From Betaproteobacteria bacterium (lineage in GTDB: Bacteria > Pseudomonadota > Gammaproteobacteria > Burkholderiales > SG8-39): a DNA stretch of 46,665 nucleotides. How positions within the stretch are numbered: the stretch's first letter is position 1; every line of letters starts with the position of its first letter. Below, piece after piece: positions 34,549-44,885 of the stretch. The stretch covers positions 1-46,665 of the forward strand of contig VBCA01000040.1 in the NCBI GenBank assembly GCA_005881575.1, read 5' to 3'. The position numbers were made by a program, and so were the translations under genes. Under the pieces are notes generated by a model that saw only the letters and a program-made list of their open reading frames with translations, searched no databases and had not been told where the DNA came from.

Positions 34549-35859
34549 ATGCGCACCAAGATTCGCGTTGGCGTCCTGGCGGGCGCCGTCCTGCTCTCCG
34601 GAACTGCGGGAGCCCAGACCGAAATCCAGTGGTGGCATTCGATGCAGGGGGCGCTCAACGACAAGGTCAACGAGCTCGCCAACGGCTTCAACGCCAGCCA
34701 GAAGGAATACAAGGTCGTCGCGATCTTCAAGGGACAATACCCCGAATCGATGACCGCGGCGATCGCCGCGTTCCGCGCCGGCAACGCGCCGCACATTCTG
34801 CAGGTGTTCGAGGTCGGGACCGCGACCATGATGAGTGCGAAGGGCGCGATCAAGCCTGTCTACGAGCTGATGAAGGAGGCGGGCGAGCCGTTCGACGCGA
34901 AGAACTATCTTCCCGCGGTCGCGGGCTATTACACCGACAGCAAAGGCAACATGCTGTCGCTGCCCTTCAACAGTTCGACTCCGGTGTTCTACGTCAACAA
35001 GGATGCGCTCAAAAAGGCCGGCCTCGACGGCACCGCGCCGAAGACCTGGAAGGAATTCGCAGTGGTTGCCGGCAAGCTGAAGGCCGCCGGACAGCAGTGC
35101 GTTTATTCCACCGGCTGGCCTGCGTGGGTGCATGTCGAGAACTTCAGCGCCTGGCACAACCTGCCGATCGGCACCCGGGAAAACGGCATCGCCGGCACCG
35201 ACACGGAATTCAAGATCAATTCTCCGCAGCACGTAAGGCACGTACAGATGCTGGCCGACTTCGCCAAGAAGGGCTTGTTCACCTATTCGGGGCGCAAGAA
35301 CGAGGCCGAAGCGCGTTTTTTCAGCGGCGAATGCGCCATGCTCACGTCGAGCTCGGGCGCGCAGGCGAACATTCGCCGCAACGCGAAGTTCGACTTCTCG
35401 GTCAACTTCCTGCCCTATCACGACGACATCAAGGGCGCGCCGCAGAATTCGATCATCGGCGGCGCGAGCCTCTGGGTCATGACCGGCAAGAAGCCCGCCG
35501 AGTACAGGGGCGTAACGAAGTTTTTCTCCTATCTGTCCTCCACCAGCGTGCAGGTCGACTGGCACAAATCGACGGGCTATGTGCCGATCACCAACGCTGC
35601 CTACGAGGTAACGAAGAAGGACGGTTACTACGAAAAAGTTCCCGGCGCCGACATCGCCGTGCGCCAACTCGCCAACAAGGCGCCGACGCCCAACTCGAAG
35701 GGCCTGCGTTTCGGCAACTATGTGCAGGGCCGCGAGGTGATCGAAGAAGAGATGGAAGGGGTATTCGCCGGCAAGAAGGACGCGAAGGCGGCGATGGATG
35801 CCGCCGTGCGCCGCGGCAACGAGATCCTCAAGAAGTTCCAGGCGGCGAACAAAAGCTAG
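34549..35859 (+). CDS. ugpB: sn-glycerol-3-phosphate ABC receptor UgpB
   Basis: Periplasmic binding protein for glycerol-3-phosphate and glycerophosphodiesters. From ATG 34549 (Shine-Dalgarno GGGAGG upstream) the 436-residue product has a signal peptide ending GAQ and closely follows E. coli UgpB: EIQWWHSMQGALNDKVNELANGFN, FRAGNAPHILQVFEVGTATMM, LPFNSSTPVFYVNKDALKKAGLDG, ENFSAWHNLPIG and APQNSIIGGASLWVM. An in-frame ATG at 34525 would place extra residues before the signal peptide and is less likely. It is first in ugpBAEC, 41 bases after the tRNA. Confidence 0.95.
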   Translation: MRTKIRVGVLAGAVLLSGTAGAQTEIQWWHSMQGALNDKVNELANGFNASQKEYKVVAIFKGQYPESMTAAIAAFRAGNAPHILQVFEVGTATMMSAKGAIKPVYELMKEAGEPFDAKNYLPAVAGYYTDSKGNMLSLPFNSSTPVFYVNKDALKKAGLDGTAPKTWKEFAVVAGKLKAAGQQCVYSTGWPAWVHVENFSAWHNLPIGTRENGIAGTDTEFKINSPQHVRHVQMLADFAKKGLFTYSGRKNEAEARFFSGECAMLTSSSGAQANIRRNAKFDFSVNFLPYHDDIKGAPQNSIIGGASLWVMTGKKPAEYRGVTKFFSYLSSTSVQVDWHKSTGYVPITNAAYEVTKKDGYYEKVPGADIAVRQLANKAPTPNSKGLRFGNYVQGREVIEEEMEGVFAGKKDAKAAMDAAVRRGNEILKKFQAANKS

Positions 35860-35862
35860 AAA

Positions 35863-36744
35863 GTGGAAAAGCGGGTCGTCTTCCGCTCGGCGTGGCTGCC
35901 GTACGCGCTACTCGCGCCGCAGATCGCCGTAACGATCGTCTTCTTCTTCTGGCCGGCGGCGCAGGCGTTCTGGTATTCGTTCCAGATCCAGGACGCCTTC
36001 GGCATCAATAAAGAGTTCGTCGGCCTGCGCAATTTCGCCGATCTGATTCACGACTCGAACTACCTGGCGTCGTTCCAAACCACCGCGATCTTCAGCCTGC
36101 TGGTCGCGGGGAGCGGCATCGCCATCTCGCTCGCGCTCGCCGCCATGGCCGACCGCGTGCTGCGCGGCGCTCTCGCCTACAAGACGCTCCTCATCTGGCC
36201 CTATGCCGTCGCGCCGGCGGTGGCCGGCGTGCTCTGGGCATTCTTGTTCGCGCCTTCGATCGGGATCGTCACCTACGTGATCAAGAAAGCGGGCTACAAC
36301 TGGGACTGGGTGTTGCAAGGCGACCAGGCGATGCTGCTGGTGGTGATGGCGGCGACCTGGAAGCAGATCAGCTATAACTTTCTCTTCTTCCTCGCCGGTC
36401 TGCAATCCATTCCGCGCTCCCTCGTCGAGGCCGCGGCCATCGACGGCGCCGGCCCCGCGCGCCGCTTCTGGACCATCGTCTTTCCGCTGCTGTCGCCGAC
36501 CACGTTCTTCCTGCTCGTCGTCAATATCGTGTACGCGTTCTTCGACACCTTCGGAGTGATCGATTCCACGACCCAGGGCGGGCCGGCGGGCGCGACCCAG
36601 ATTCTCGTCTACAAGGTGTACTACGACGGTGTGAAAGCGGGCGATCTCGGCGGCTCGTCGGCGCAGTCGGTCATCCTGATGCTGATCGTCATCGCGCTCA
36701 CCGTTGCGCAATTCAGGTTCATCGAGAGAAAGGTGCAGTACTGA
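35863..36744 (+). CDS. ugpA: glycerol-3-phosphate ABC permease UgpA
   Basis: The 293-residue inner-membrane permease has six membrane segments and the EAA loop [26 protein letters not shown] that docks onto UgpC. The start is GTG 35863, three bases after the ugpB stop, without a good Shine-Dalgarno, implying translational coupling. N-terminal [30 protein letters not shown] matches UgpA. Confidence 0.95.
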   Translation: MEKRVVFRSAWLPYALLAPQIAVTIVFFFWPAAQAFWYSFQIQDAFGINKEFVGLRNFADLIHDSNYLASFQTTAIFSLLVAGSGIAISLALAAMADRVLRGALAYKTLLIWPYAVAPAVAGVLWAFLFAPSIGIVTYVIKKAGYNWDWVLQGDQAMLLVVMAATWKQISYNFLFFLAGLQSIPRSLVEAAAIDGAGPARRFWTIVFPLLSPTTFFLLVVNIVYAFFDTFGVIDSTTQGGPAGATQILVYKVYYDGVKAGDLGGSSAQSVILMLIVIALTVAQFRFIERKVQY

Positions 36745-36755
36745 ATGCTCGAGTC

Positions 36756-37603
36756 ATGGTAGAGAACCGGCCCTGGCTGACGGTTGTGTCGCACGCCGTG
36801 CTGATCGCTGGAATCGCGGTCATCGCCTTTCCTCTGTACGTCACGTTCGTCGCTTCGACGCTCACGCTGGACCAGATCCTGCAGGTGCCGATGCCACTCG
36901 TGCCGGGGGATCGCCTCTGGGAGAACTACTCAAAGGCGCTGACTGCGGGCGCGAGCGGTGCGGCCGCCGCCCCCGTGGGCCGGATGATGCTGAACAGCCT
37001 GGTGATGGCGGTCGCGATCGCGCTCGGCAAGATCGCGATCTCGCTCATCGCCTCGTTCGCGATCGTCTACTTCCGCTTCCCCTTGCGGAACTTCTTCTTC
37101 TGGATGATCTTCGTCACCCTGATGCTGCCCGTCGAAGTGCGCATCATCCCCACCTACAAGGTGGTCTCCGATCTCGGCATGCTGAATTCCTACGTCGGCC
37201 TGACGCTGCCGCTGATCGCCTCGGCGACGGCCACGTTCCTGTTCCGGCAGTTCTTCCTCACGATTCCGGAGGAGCTCGCGGAGGCCTCGCGCATCGACGG
37301 CGCCGGGCCGATGCGTTTCTTTTTCGACGTCGTACTGCCGCTCTCGAAGACCAGCATGGCAGCGCTGTTCGTGATCCAGTTCATCTACGGCTGGAACCAG
37401 TACCTCTGGCCGTTGCTCGTGACTACCGACGAGTCGATGTATACGGTGGTGATCGGCATCAAGCGCATGATCCTCGGCGGCGATGCGCTCACCGAGTGGA
37501 ACGTCGTCATGGCGACTGCCATGCTCGCCCTGCTGCCGCCGGCCGCGGTCGTCGTGCTCATGCAGAAGTGGTTCGTCAAGGGTCTGGTCGAGACGGAGAA
37601 ATG

Positions 37604-37604
<1 letters not shown>
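36756..37604 (+). CDS. ugpE: glycerol-3-phosphate ABC permease UgpE
   Basis: The second permease, 282 residues with six membrane segments and the EAA loop [29 protein letters not shown]. Features typical of UgpE include [32 protein letters not shown] and [30 protein letters not shown]. It follows ugpA by 11 bases, and its stop overlaps the ugpC start region (ATGATG). Confidence 0.95.
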
Positions 37605-38605
<1,001 letters not shown>

Positions 38606-38678
38606 GCGCCCCACGGGTTTGATTGATAGAATGCCCCGAGCTTACCCTTCCGCGATTCGCCTTCGAGCGGAGATTCCG

Positions 38679-39662
38679 ATGCAAAGATCGATCTTTCTTG
38701 CCGCCCCGATGCTGCTCTGCTTCGCCGGCGCCTTTGCCGGCGGATCGAACTACGGCATCGCCCCGGGGGCGAAGCAGCTCAGCGGAAAGATTTCCGAGTG
38801 GCCGGTGCCCACCCCGAAATTCGCGCGCGATCCCGCCCCGGGTCCGGACGGCAACATCTACATCACGGTGATGCAGGGCGACCGCATCGCGCGTTTTGAC
38901 ACCCGCACGCAAAAATTCAACGAATGGGATCTTCCCTCCGGCGCGCATCCGCACGGGCTGCTGGTCGACAAGGAAGGCAAGGTCTGGTACACGGGAAACG
39001 GGAACGGGACCATCGGCGAGCTCGATACGAAGTCCGGCAAGGTCATCGAACACCGCGCGCCTTCCAGAGGCAGTCCGCATACGCTGGTGATCGATGAGGG
39101 CGGCTCGATCTGGTTTACGAACCAGTCCGGCTCCGTCGGACGTCTCGACCGTTCGAGCGGAAAGTTCACCGAATACAAGATGTCAGGCGGGCCCTACGGC
39201 CTTGCGCTCGATAAAGAGGGCAGGGTCTGGGTGTGCCGCATGAGCGCGGACAGAATGGGGATCATCGACGCCAGAACCGGCAAGATCTCGGATCTCTATA
39301 TGGGCCCGGGATCCCAGCCGCGCCGCGTCGCCACCGCCCCCGACGGCACGCTCTGGATCACGCTCTACGGCAACGGCAAGCTCGCGCACGTCGATCCCGC
39401 GGCGGTCAAGGTCATCAGGGAGTACGAGATGCCGGCCGGCGCGAACGGCGGACCGTACGCAGTGACCGTCGACGGCTCGGGGCGCGTGTTCGCGAACGAG
39501 ATCCAGACCGACACCGTGGCGATGCTCGATCCGAAGACCGAGCAGTTCCGGGTGTTCAAGCTGCCGTCGAGGAACTTGGGCATTCGCAAGGCGATCGTCG
39601 ACGCGCAGGGGCGCTACTGGTACATGGGCTCGCACAACGGGCGGCTCGGCGTGATCGAATAA
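38679..39662 (+). CDS. virginiamycin B lyase-like secreted beta-propeller
   Basis: The 327-residue product has a signal peptide (MQRSIFLAAPMLLCFAGAFAG) and about seven repeats of the form DPxGxxWxTxxxxGxIGRLDxxTGKVxEY, a Vgb/SMP-30-like propeller exported to the periplasm. ATG 38679 is chosen for the GGAG 7 bases upstream; ATG 38631 would extend the start by 16 residues. Many betaproteobacterial proteins annotated streptogramin lyase share this fold without proven lyase activity, so resistance should not be assumed. It lies 73 bases after ugpC and 20 before the TctC receptor. Confidence 0.85.
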   Translation: MQRSIFLAAPMLLCFAGAFAGGSNYGIAPGAKQLSGKISEWPVPTPKFARDPAPGPDGNIYITVMQGDRIARFDTRTQKFNEWDLPSGAHPHGLLVDKEGKVWYTGNGNGTIGELDTKSGKVIEHRAPSRGSPHTLVIDEGGSIWFTNQSGSVGRLDRSSGKFTEYKMSGGPYGLALDKEGRVWVCRMSADRMGIIDARTGKISDLYMGPGSQPRRVATAPDGTLWITLYGNGKLAHVDPAAVKVIREYEMPAGANGGPYAVTVDGSGRVFANEIQTDTVAMLDPKTEQFRVFKLPSRNLGIRKAIVDAQGRYWYMGSHNGRLGVIE

Positions 39663-39682
39663 ATCACAGAGGAGCATCAAGC

Positions 39683-40654
39683 ATGCGAAAACTGTGCGGA
39701 CTCCTGGCACTCGCGGCGCTCGCCGTGGCGACGGGCGCGCTCGCGCAAACCTATCCGACCAAGCCGATCTATCTCTACATACCGTTCGCGGCGGGCGGGC
39801 CGACCGACACGCTCGGGCGCAATCTCGCGCAGGTGATGGGCAAGCCGCTCAAAGTACAGATCATCGTGGAGAACGTCGTCGGCGCGGGCGGGACCATCGC
39901 CGTTGCTCGCGCTGCCAAAGCAGCGCCCGACGGCTACACGGTGCTGCTGCACCACATCGGAATGTCGACCGCACCTGCGCTGTACCGGACACTGACTTTC
40001 GATCCGCTCAAGGATTTCGAGTACATCGGCGAAGTGGCCGACGTGCCGATGACGATGATCGCCCGCGGCAACTTCCCTGCCGCGAACTTCAACGAGTTCC
40101 TCGCCTATATCAAGGCGAACAAGGACAAGGTCACCTACGCGAACGCGGGCCTAGGTGCAGCCTCGCACCTGTGCGGCCTACTGTTCATGACCGCGATCCA
40201 GACCGACTTCACCACCGTCCCCTATAAAGGAACGGGGCCCGCGATGAACGATCTCCTGGGCGGGCAGGTCGATTTCATGTGCGACCAGACCACCAACACC
40301 ACCGGTCAGATCCTGGGCGGCAAGGTGAAAGTGTTCGGCGTCACCAGCAAGAAGCGCGTGCCCTCGCTGCCCAACGTTCCCACGCTCGACGAGCAGGGGA
40401 TCAAGGGCTTCGATGTGGTCGTCTGGCACGGGCTCTACGTGCCCAAGGGCACGCCGAAGCCCGTGGTGGGCCGCTTGAACGCCGCGCTGCTGGACGCGAT
40501 CAAGGACGCGGACTTCAAGGCCAACCTCGCGAGGCTCGGCGCCGAGCCGGTGAGCGCGGATCGCGCGAGGCCCGAAGCCTTGCACAAGCTTCTCCAATCC
40601 GAAATCGCGAAGTGGGGGCCGATCATCAAGAAGGCAGGGCAGTACGCCGACTGA
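39683..40654 (+). CDS. tripartite tricarboxylate receptor (TctC/Bug family)
   Basis: Periplasmic carboxylate-binding protein of 323 residues with a signal peptide ending ALAQ (residue 22). The Bug pattern is clear: YPTKPIYLYIPFAAGGPTDTLGRNLA, VENVVGAGGTIAVARAAKAAPDGYTVLL, TVPYKGTGPAMNDLLGGQVDFMCDQ and KVFGVTSKKRVPSLPNVPTLDEQGIKGFDVVVWHG. No tctA or tctB membrane genes lie in the window, so it is an orphan receptor of the kind abundant in betaproteobacteria. Ligand unknown. A Shine-Dalgarno (GAGGAG) precedes ATG 39683. Confidence 0.93.
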   Translation: MRKLCGLLALAALAVATGALAQTYPTKPIYLYIPFAAGGPTDTLGRNLAQVMGKPLKVQIIVENVVGAGGTIAVARAAKAAPDGYTVLLHHIGMSTAPALYRTLTFDPLKDFEYIGEVADVPMTMIARGNFPAANFNEFLAYIKANKDKVTYANAGLGAASHLCGLLFMTAIQTDFTTVPYKGTGPAMNDLLGGQVDFMCDQTTNTTGQILGGKVKVFGVTSKKRVPSLPNVPTLDEQGIKGFDVVVWHGLYVPKGTPKPVVGRLNAALLDAIKDADFKANLARLGAEPVSADRARPEALHKLLQSEIAKWGPIIKKAGQYAD

Positions 40655-40714
40655 GGTCCGCGCGGGATGAGCGGCATTGATCCGCATGCTGACAAAAAGC
40701 CGGCCGCAAAATAG

Positions 40715-40748
40715 AACGGAGGGCGGGAAACCATCCCCGCCCTCCGTT
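40715..40748. terminator. strong hairpin terminator between tctC and CHRD genes
   Basis: AACGGAGGGCGGG (40715-40727) pairs perfectly with CCCGCCCTCCGTT (40736-40748), a 13-pair stem with an 8-base loop, between two convergent genes. On the minus strand it is followed by CTATTTTG, a short T-run; on the plus strand only TG-rich sequence follows. It probably stops transcription from both sides, better on the minus strand. Confidence 0.75.
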
Positions 40749-40828
40749 GTGCCCCCTGACCGCCTCCCAGCAAACTCTCAGTAGTCGTGGCGCGCGCGAA
40801 CTGTGCGCGCACCGCTTTCGTGTTGTTA

Positions 40829-41443
40829 TCAATCGCGGTCGTGATGACCGCCCTCGCCGCGTTCGATGCGGCCGCGGATTTCGCCGGGGGCGAAGACCGT
40901 CGAGTGCACGTTGGCGTAGGTTGCACCGGCGCGGATCGCGCGCACGACCTCATCGAACTCCCCGGCGTCGATTCCCTGGCCGGTGGCGGTGAGCACTTGG
41001 GCGGGAGTGATCGTCCCGGTCACGGTGCCCCCCGGCGTCGGACAGAACGGCGTAACTGCGGCGACGGCTGCAGGGGCCGGGGTGCCCGCAGTCTGGCAGA
41101 GCCAGACCACGATGCCGCCGACCGTGTGCCGCTGGCCGAAGTGGATATGGGCTTGGGTGACCGCTCCCTCCCTTCCCCCGACGCCCTCGTAGCTCAGCTC
41201 GTAATGGATCGTGCTTGCTCCGTCGTCGATCACCGCCCGGAAACTCCCGCGAGCGTCGGTCGATATCGCACCACGCTCTGCGGTGGTCGCGTTGGCGCTG
41301 TGAACCTCGTTGTAACCGGAAAGCCGGGCGGAGAACCTGTCGCCTTCGTTCCGGTCGTTGTCCGCCATCGCTGCAGCGGAGAAGCCGACCGTAAACGCGG
41401 CGAGCGTCGCCGCAACCGACCGCCGTGGCATTCGCGTTGTCAT
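40829..41443 (-). CDS. secreted CHRD-domain protein
   Basis: The 204-residue product has a signal peptide (cut near AMA-D, about residue 27), then a CHRD domain: FSARLSGYNEVHSANATTAERG, IHYELSYEGVGG, VTQAHIHFGQRHTVGGIVVWLCQ, and the closing TYANVHSTVFAPGEIRGRI. CHRD domains occur in chordin and many bacterial secreted proteins of unknown role. The histidines in HIHFG and NVHS recur across the family and may bind metal; that is inference. It is monocistronic, with a 235-base upstream gap in which no clear promoter or other feature was recognised. Confidence 0.87.
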   Translation of the reverse strand: MTTRMPRRSVAATLAAFTVGFSAAAMADNDRNEGDRFSARLSGYNEVHSANATTAERGAISTDARGSFRAVIDDGASTIHYELSYEGVGGREGAVTQAHIHFGQRHTVGGIVVWLCQTAGTPAPAAVAAVTPFCPTPGGTVTGTITPAQVLTATGQGIDAGEFDEVVRAIRAGATYANVHSTVFAPGEIRGRIERGEGGHHDRD

Positions 41444-41678
41444 GTTCTACCCCCTATAAGATTGACTCGCTATTTCACCCTTTAGTCTCGCGCGAGCGAG
41501 CGTCGCGCGATTCGCGATACGGCATGATCCGAGCGAGCTATGTTTCTCGAGTGACGCCCGCGCGGTCGTTCATTCCTCCTCCTTGGGTGTTCAGGGGTTC
41601 GGGAAAAGTCGCAGCTGTAAACAGATATACTCCAAGGTTCATTCCATCGTGGCTACTCCCCACGAGCCGCCAAACGGA

Positions 41679-41957
41679 TCAGCGGCGACGCGAAAACACG
41701 CGTAGCAGCCAGAGCGCGAAGGCCGCGAGGATGGCGGCCGAACCGATCAATCCGTAACGGCGCATCTTCTTCTTCCTGCGCGCGGTTTCGGCGCGTTCCT
41801 CGGCCATGAGCTGCGCGAGGCGCTCGGCGGGGCTCGCCTTCGGCTTCTCCTCGGCGGCGGCCGCAGGCGGCGGATTTCCGCTCTTCTGCGCCTCCGCCTC
41901 GCGCCGCGCCTGGGCGATGAGCGCGGCCTCCCGGGAAGAAAGCTTTTCCTTTTCCAT
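41679..41957 (-). CDS. small tail-anchored protein of unknown function
   Basis: The 92-residue product has a charged, Ala/Glu/Lys-rich cytoplasmic region (SSREAALIAQARREAEAQ, then SPAERLAQLMAEERAETARRKKKMRR) and a single C-terminal membrane helix (YGLIGSAAILAAFALWLLRVF), so it looks tail-anchored. It starts 3 bases after the rng stop and so is probably co-transcribed with rng. Function not known. Confidence 0.75.
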   Translation of the reverse strand: MEKEKLSSREAALIAQARREAEAQKSGNPPPAAAAEEKPKASPAERLAQLMAEERAETARRKKKMRRYGLIGSAAILAAFALWLLRVFSRRR

Positions 41958-41960
41958 GGG

Positions 41961-43427
41961 CTACATGAGAATGATATCGAACTGCTCCTGTCCGTAGCTC
42001 GTCTCGACCTGCATCGACACGGGCTTGCCTATGAAGTCTCCGAGCATCGCCAGGGATTGCGATTCCTCCTCCAGGAACAGGTCGATCACCGATTGCGAGG
42101 CGAGGATGCGGAACTCGCGCGCGTTGAACTGGCGCGCCTCGCGCAGGATTTCGCGCAGGACCTCGTAGCACACGGTCTGCGCGGTCTTGACCACGCCACG
42201 CCCGCCGCAGCTCGCGCAGGGCTCGCACAGCACGTGCTCGAGCGATTCCCGGGTGCGCTTGCGCGTCATCTCGACCAGCCCCAGTCCCGTGAATCCGTTC
42301 ACGTTAATCCGGGTGCGGTCGAGCGCGAGCGCCTTGTTCAATTCGGCGAGGACTGCGGAACGGTGCTCCGCGCTTTCCATGTCGATGAAGTCGATGATGA
42401 TGATGCCGCCGAGGTTCCTCAGGCGCAGCTGGCGCGCGATCACCTGCGCGGCCTCGAGATTGGTCTTGAAGATCGTGTCGTCGAAACTGCGGGTGCCCAC
42501 GTAGCCGCCGGTGTTGACGTCGATCGTGGTCATCGCCTCGGTCTGCTCGAGGATGAGGTAGCCCCCGCTTTTCAATTCCACCCTGCGCGAAAGCGCCCGC
42601 TCGATCTCGTCCTCGACGTTGTGAAGATCGAAAAGCGGCCGCTCGCCGGTGTAGTGCTCGAGCTTCGCTAGAACCTTGGGCGTGTACTCGGCGGCGAATT
42701 CCTGGAGCTTCTGGAAATTCTCGCGCGAGTCGATGATGATCCGGCCTGTGCTTTCGCCCGCGATATCGCGCAGCACCCTCTGCGCGAGCGACAGATCCTG
42801 GTAGAGCAGCGTCGGCGCGGGCGCGGTAGCCGCGCGGCCGCGGATGCCGTGCCAGATTTTCTTCAGGTACTCGATGTCCCCGCGCAGCTCGGCGTCGGTG
42901 GCGGTCTCCGCCACGGTGCGGATGATGAATCCCCCGGTCTCGTCCGCGGGCAGCAGCTGTGCGAGCTTCTCGCGCAGCAGCTGCCGCTCGGTCTCGTCCT
43001 CGATGCGCTGCGAAATGCCGATGTGGGGGTCCTGAGGGAGATAGACCACCAGCCGCCCGGCGATCGAAATCTGGGTCGAAAGACGCGCGCCCTTGGTGCC
43101 GATGGGGTCCTTGATCACCTGCACCAGCCGTGACTGGCCTTGCGAAAGAATGCGCTCTATCGGCTTTGCCGGCGCGGCGCCGAGGTGGGCATGCTGGCGC
43201 TCCTCCCAGATGTCGGCGACGTGCAGGAACGCGGCGCGGTCCAGGCCGATCTCGATGAACGCCGATTGCATGCCGGGCAACACGCGCGCGACTTTCCCGA
43301 CATAGATGTTGCCCACGAGGCCCCGGTTCGCCGCGCGCTCGATGTGCAGCTCCTGCGGGACGCCCGCCTGCATCACGCCGACACGGGTTTCCTGCGGCGT
43401 GCAGTTGATCAGAATATCCTCGGTCAC
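41961..43427 (-). CDS. rng: ribonuclease G
   Basis: Endoribonuclease of the RNase E/G family that matures the 5' end of 16S rRNA. The 488-residue product (E. coli 489) begins VTEDILINCTPQETRVGVMQAG, has the S1 domain GNIYVGKVARVLPGMQSAFIEIGLDRAAFLH, the catalytic region TIDVNTGGYVGTRSFDDT and IDFIDMES with metal-binding aspartates, and the zinc-link CEPCASCGGRG. The start is GTG 43427, overlapping the maf stop as GTGA. No RNase E-type C-terminal extension is present. Confidence 0.96.
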   Translation of the reverse strand: MTEDILINCTPQETRVGVMQAGVPQELHIERAANRGLVGNIYVGKVARVLPGMQSAFIEIGLDRAAFLHVADIWEERQHAHLGAAPAKPIERILSQGQSRLVQVIKDPIGTKGARLSTQISIAGRLVVYLPQDPHIGISQRIEDETERQLLREKLAQLLPADETGGFIIRTVAETATDAELRGDIEYLKKIWHGIRGRAATAPAPTLLYQDLSLAQRVLRDIAGESTGRIIIDSRENFQKLQEFAAEYTPKVLAKLEHYTGERPLFDLHNVEDEIERALSRRVELKSGGYLILEQTEAMTTIDVNTGGYVGTRSFDDTIFKTNLEAAQVIARQLRLRNLGGIIIIDFIDMESAEHRSAVLAELNKALALDRTRINVNGFTGLGLVEMTRKRTRESLEHVLCEPCASCGGRGVVKTAQTVCYEVLREILREARQFNAREFRILASQSVIDLFLEEESQSLAMLGDFIGKPVSMQVETSYGQEQFDIILM

Positions 43428-44044
43428 AGGCCGAATTTCCTGATCAATTGCGCGGTTTCGTACAGCGGCAGCCCCATGATCCCGGAATAGCTGCCGTGCA
43501 GCTCGGTGATGAAGGCCGCGGCGCGGCCCTGGATTGCGTAGGCGCCCGCCTTGTCGGTCGGCTCGCCGCTCTCGACGTAGGCCTCCAGCTCGGGTTCCGC
43601 GAGGTCGCAGAAGCGCACCCGGCTCTCGCTCACGACGAGGTCCGAGCGCGCCTCGAATTTGATCGCGACCGCAGTGAGCACGCGGTGCTCGCGCCCGGAG
43701 AGGAGCCGCAGCATCCGCGCCGCGTCGGCGGCGTCGGCGGGCTTGCCGAGAATCTTCTCGTCGACGCAGACGACCGTGTCGGCGGCGAGCACCGGAAACC
43801 TGCGCAGCCGGCGCTGCACGACCCGGTCCCAGCCCACGTCCGTCTTGGCCCGGCACACGCGGCGGACGTAATCGTCGGGAAGCTCTCCCGGCAGCTTCGA
43901 CTCGTCGACGTCGGGGCCGCCGCGCGCCGGGTGCTCGCGCAGCACCAGCACCTCGAAAGCCACGCCGATCTGCTTCAAGAGCTCGCGTCGCCGCGGGCTG
44001 CGCGAGGCGAGATAGATCAGGGTCCTCGCGGGGTTCTTGATCAT
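43424..44044 (-). CDS. maf: Maf-family nucleotide pyrophosphatase
   Basis: House-cleaning NTP pyrophosphatase, 206 residues. Signature SRSPRRRELLKQIG near the N-terminus, AADTVVCVDEKILGKPADAADAARML in the middle, and DKAGAYAIQGRAAAFITELHGSYSGIMGLPLYET at the end. It overlaps rlmH by 4 bases and rng by 4. Preference for dTTP/UTP or m7GTP is not decidable by eye. Confidence 0.95.
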   Translation of the reverse strand: MIKNPARTLIYLASRSPRRRELLKQIGVAFEVLVLREHPARGGPDVDESKLPGELPDDYVRRVCRAKTDVGWDRVVQRRLRRFPVLAADTVVCVDEKILGKPADAADAARMLRLLSGREHRVLTAVAIKFEARSDLVVSESRVRFCDLAEPELEAYVESGEPTDKAGAYAIQGRAAAFITELHGSYSGIMGLPLYETAQLIRKFGL

Positions 44045-44511
44045 TCGCGGTGGTACGGATGATTGTGCAGGATCGAGCTCGCGCGATAGAGCTGCTCGGC
44101 GAGGAGCACCCGCGCGAGACCGTGCGGCAGGGTCATCGCGGACAGTCGCAGGAGGAGCTCGGCGCCGCCCTTCGCGGTCGGCGCGAGACCGTCGGCGCCG
44201 CCGATGAGGAACGCGGTATCGCGCCCGTCCCGGCGTTGCGCGGCCAGCCAGCCCGCAAACCCGGCGGTGCTGAGCTCGCGCCCGCGCTCATCCAGCGCCA
44301 CGCGCGAAGCGCCGCGCGGCACCGCCCGCCCGATGCGCCGGCCTTCCGCCTCGAGCAGCTGCGCCATCGATTTTCCGCCCGAGCGGGGCTCGGGGCGGAT
44401 TTCGATCAGCTCGATCCTCAAGTCGCGTGGCATGCGCCTCGCGTAGTCCTGAAACGCATCGTCGACCCAGCCGGGCATGCGCGACCCCACGGCGATCACC
44501 CACAGTTTCAT
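44041..44511 (-). CDS. rlmH: 23S rRNA pseudouridine-1915 methyltransferase RlmH
   Basis: SPOUT-class methyltransferase that N3-methylates pseudouridine 1915 of 23S rRNA. The 156-residue product begins MKLWVIAVGSRMPGWVDDAF and has the trefoil-knot segments VALDERGRELSTAGFA, FLIGGADGL and LSAMTLPHGLARVLLAEQLYRASSILHNHPYH. It overlaps rsfS and maf as ATGA on each side. Confidence 0.97.
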   Translation of the reverse strand: MKLWVIAVGSRMPGWVDDAFQDYARRMPRDLRIELIEIRPEPRSGGKSMAQLLEAEGRRIGRAVPRGASRVALDERGRELSTAGFAGWLAAQRRDGRDTAFLIGGADGLAPTAKGGAELLLRLSAMTLPHGLARVLLAEQLYRASSILHNHPYHRE

Positions 44512-44885
44512 CTGCCGCGCGCCGATTCCGCCTTTCGCCGGGCGCGCGGTTTGCGCGGCTTCGGCTGGCCCCAGAGCTCCTCGAGATTGTAGTGCGAGCG
44601 CACCGCAGGCTGCATGATGTGCAGCACGATGTCGCCCAGATCGAGCAGCACCCAGTCGCCTCCGTCCTCCCCCTCAACCCCGTAGACGCGACCGCCCGCC
44701 GCTTTCGTCTTTTCCTGGACGTGGCTCGCCAACGCCTTCAACTGGCGGGCGGAGTCCGCGCTCGCGATGATCACGCGGTCGAACATCGAGGTGAGATGCC
44801 TCACGTCGAAGACCTCGATCTCGCGCGCCTTGATGTCCTCCAGCGCCGCGAGCGCGGCTTTCTGGAGCTTGCGAAGATCCACCAT
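44508..44885 (-). CDS. rsfS: ribosome silencing factor RsfS
   Basis: Binds ribosomal protein uL14 and blocks subunit joining when nutrients fall. The 125-residue product has the core DIKAREIEVFDVRHLTSMFDRVIIASADSARQLKALASHVQEK and YGVEGEDGGDWVLLDLGDIVLHIM. After the core is a basic tail (PKPRKPRARRKAESARGR) of about 18 residues. ATG 44885 overlaps the nadD stop by one base. Confidence 0.96.
   Translation of the reverse strand: MVDLRKLQKAALAALEDIKAREIEVFDVRHLTSMFDRVIIASADSARQLKALASHVQEKTKAAGGRVYGVEGEDGGDWVLLDLGDIVLHIMQPAVRSHYNLEELWGQPKPRKPRARRKAESARGR

Noticed and set aside
34384-35667. 427-codon open frame on the minus strand across the tRNA and ugpB
   Set aside because: Runs through a tRNA gene and opposite a confident ugpB. 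The peptide GANRTRDLWLRRPSLYPLSYGR near its end is the familiar artefact of translating a tRNA antisense.
38679-39662. Streptogramin resistance gene
   Set aside because: Only the propeller fold and repeat pattern are visible; the protein is exported and sits with transport genes, so a resistance role is not supported.
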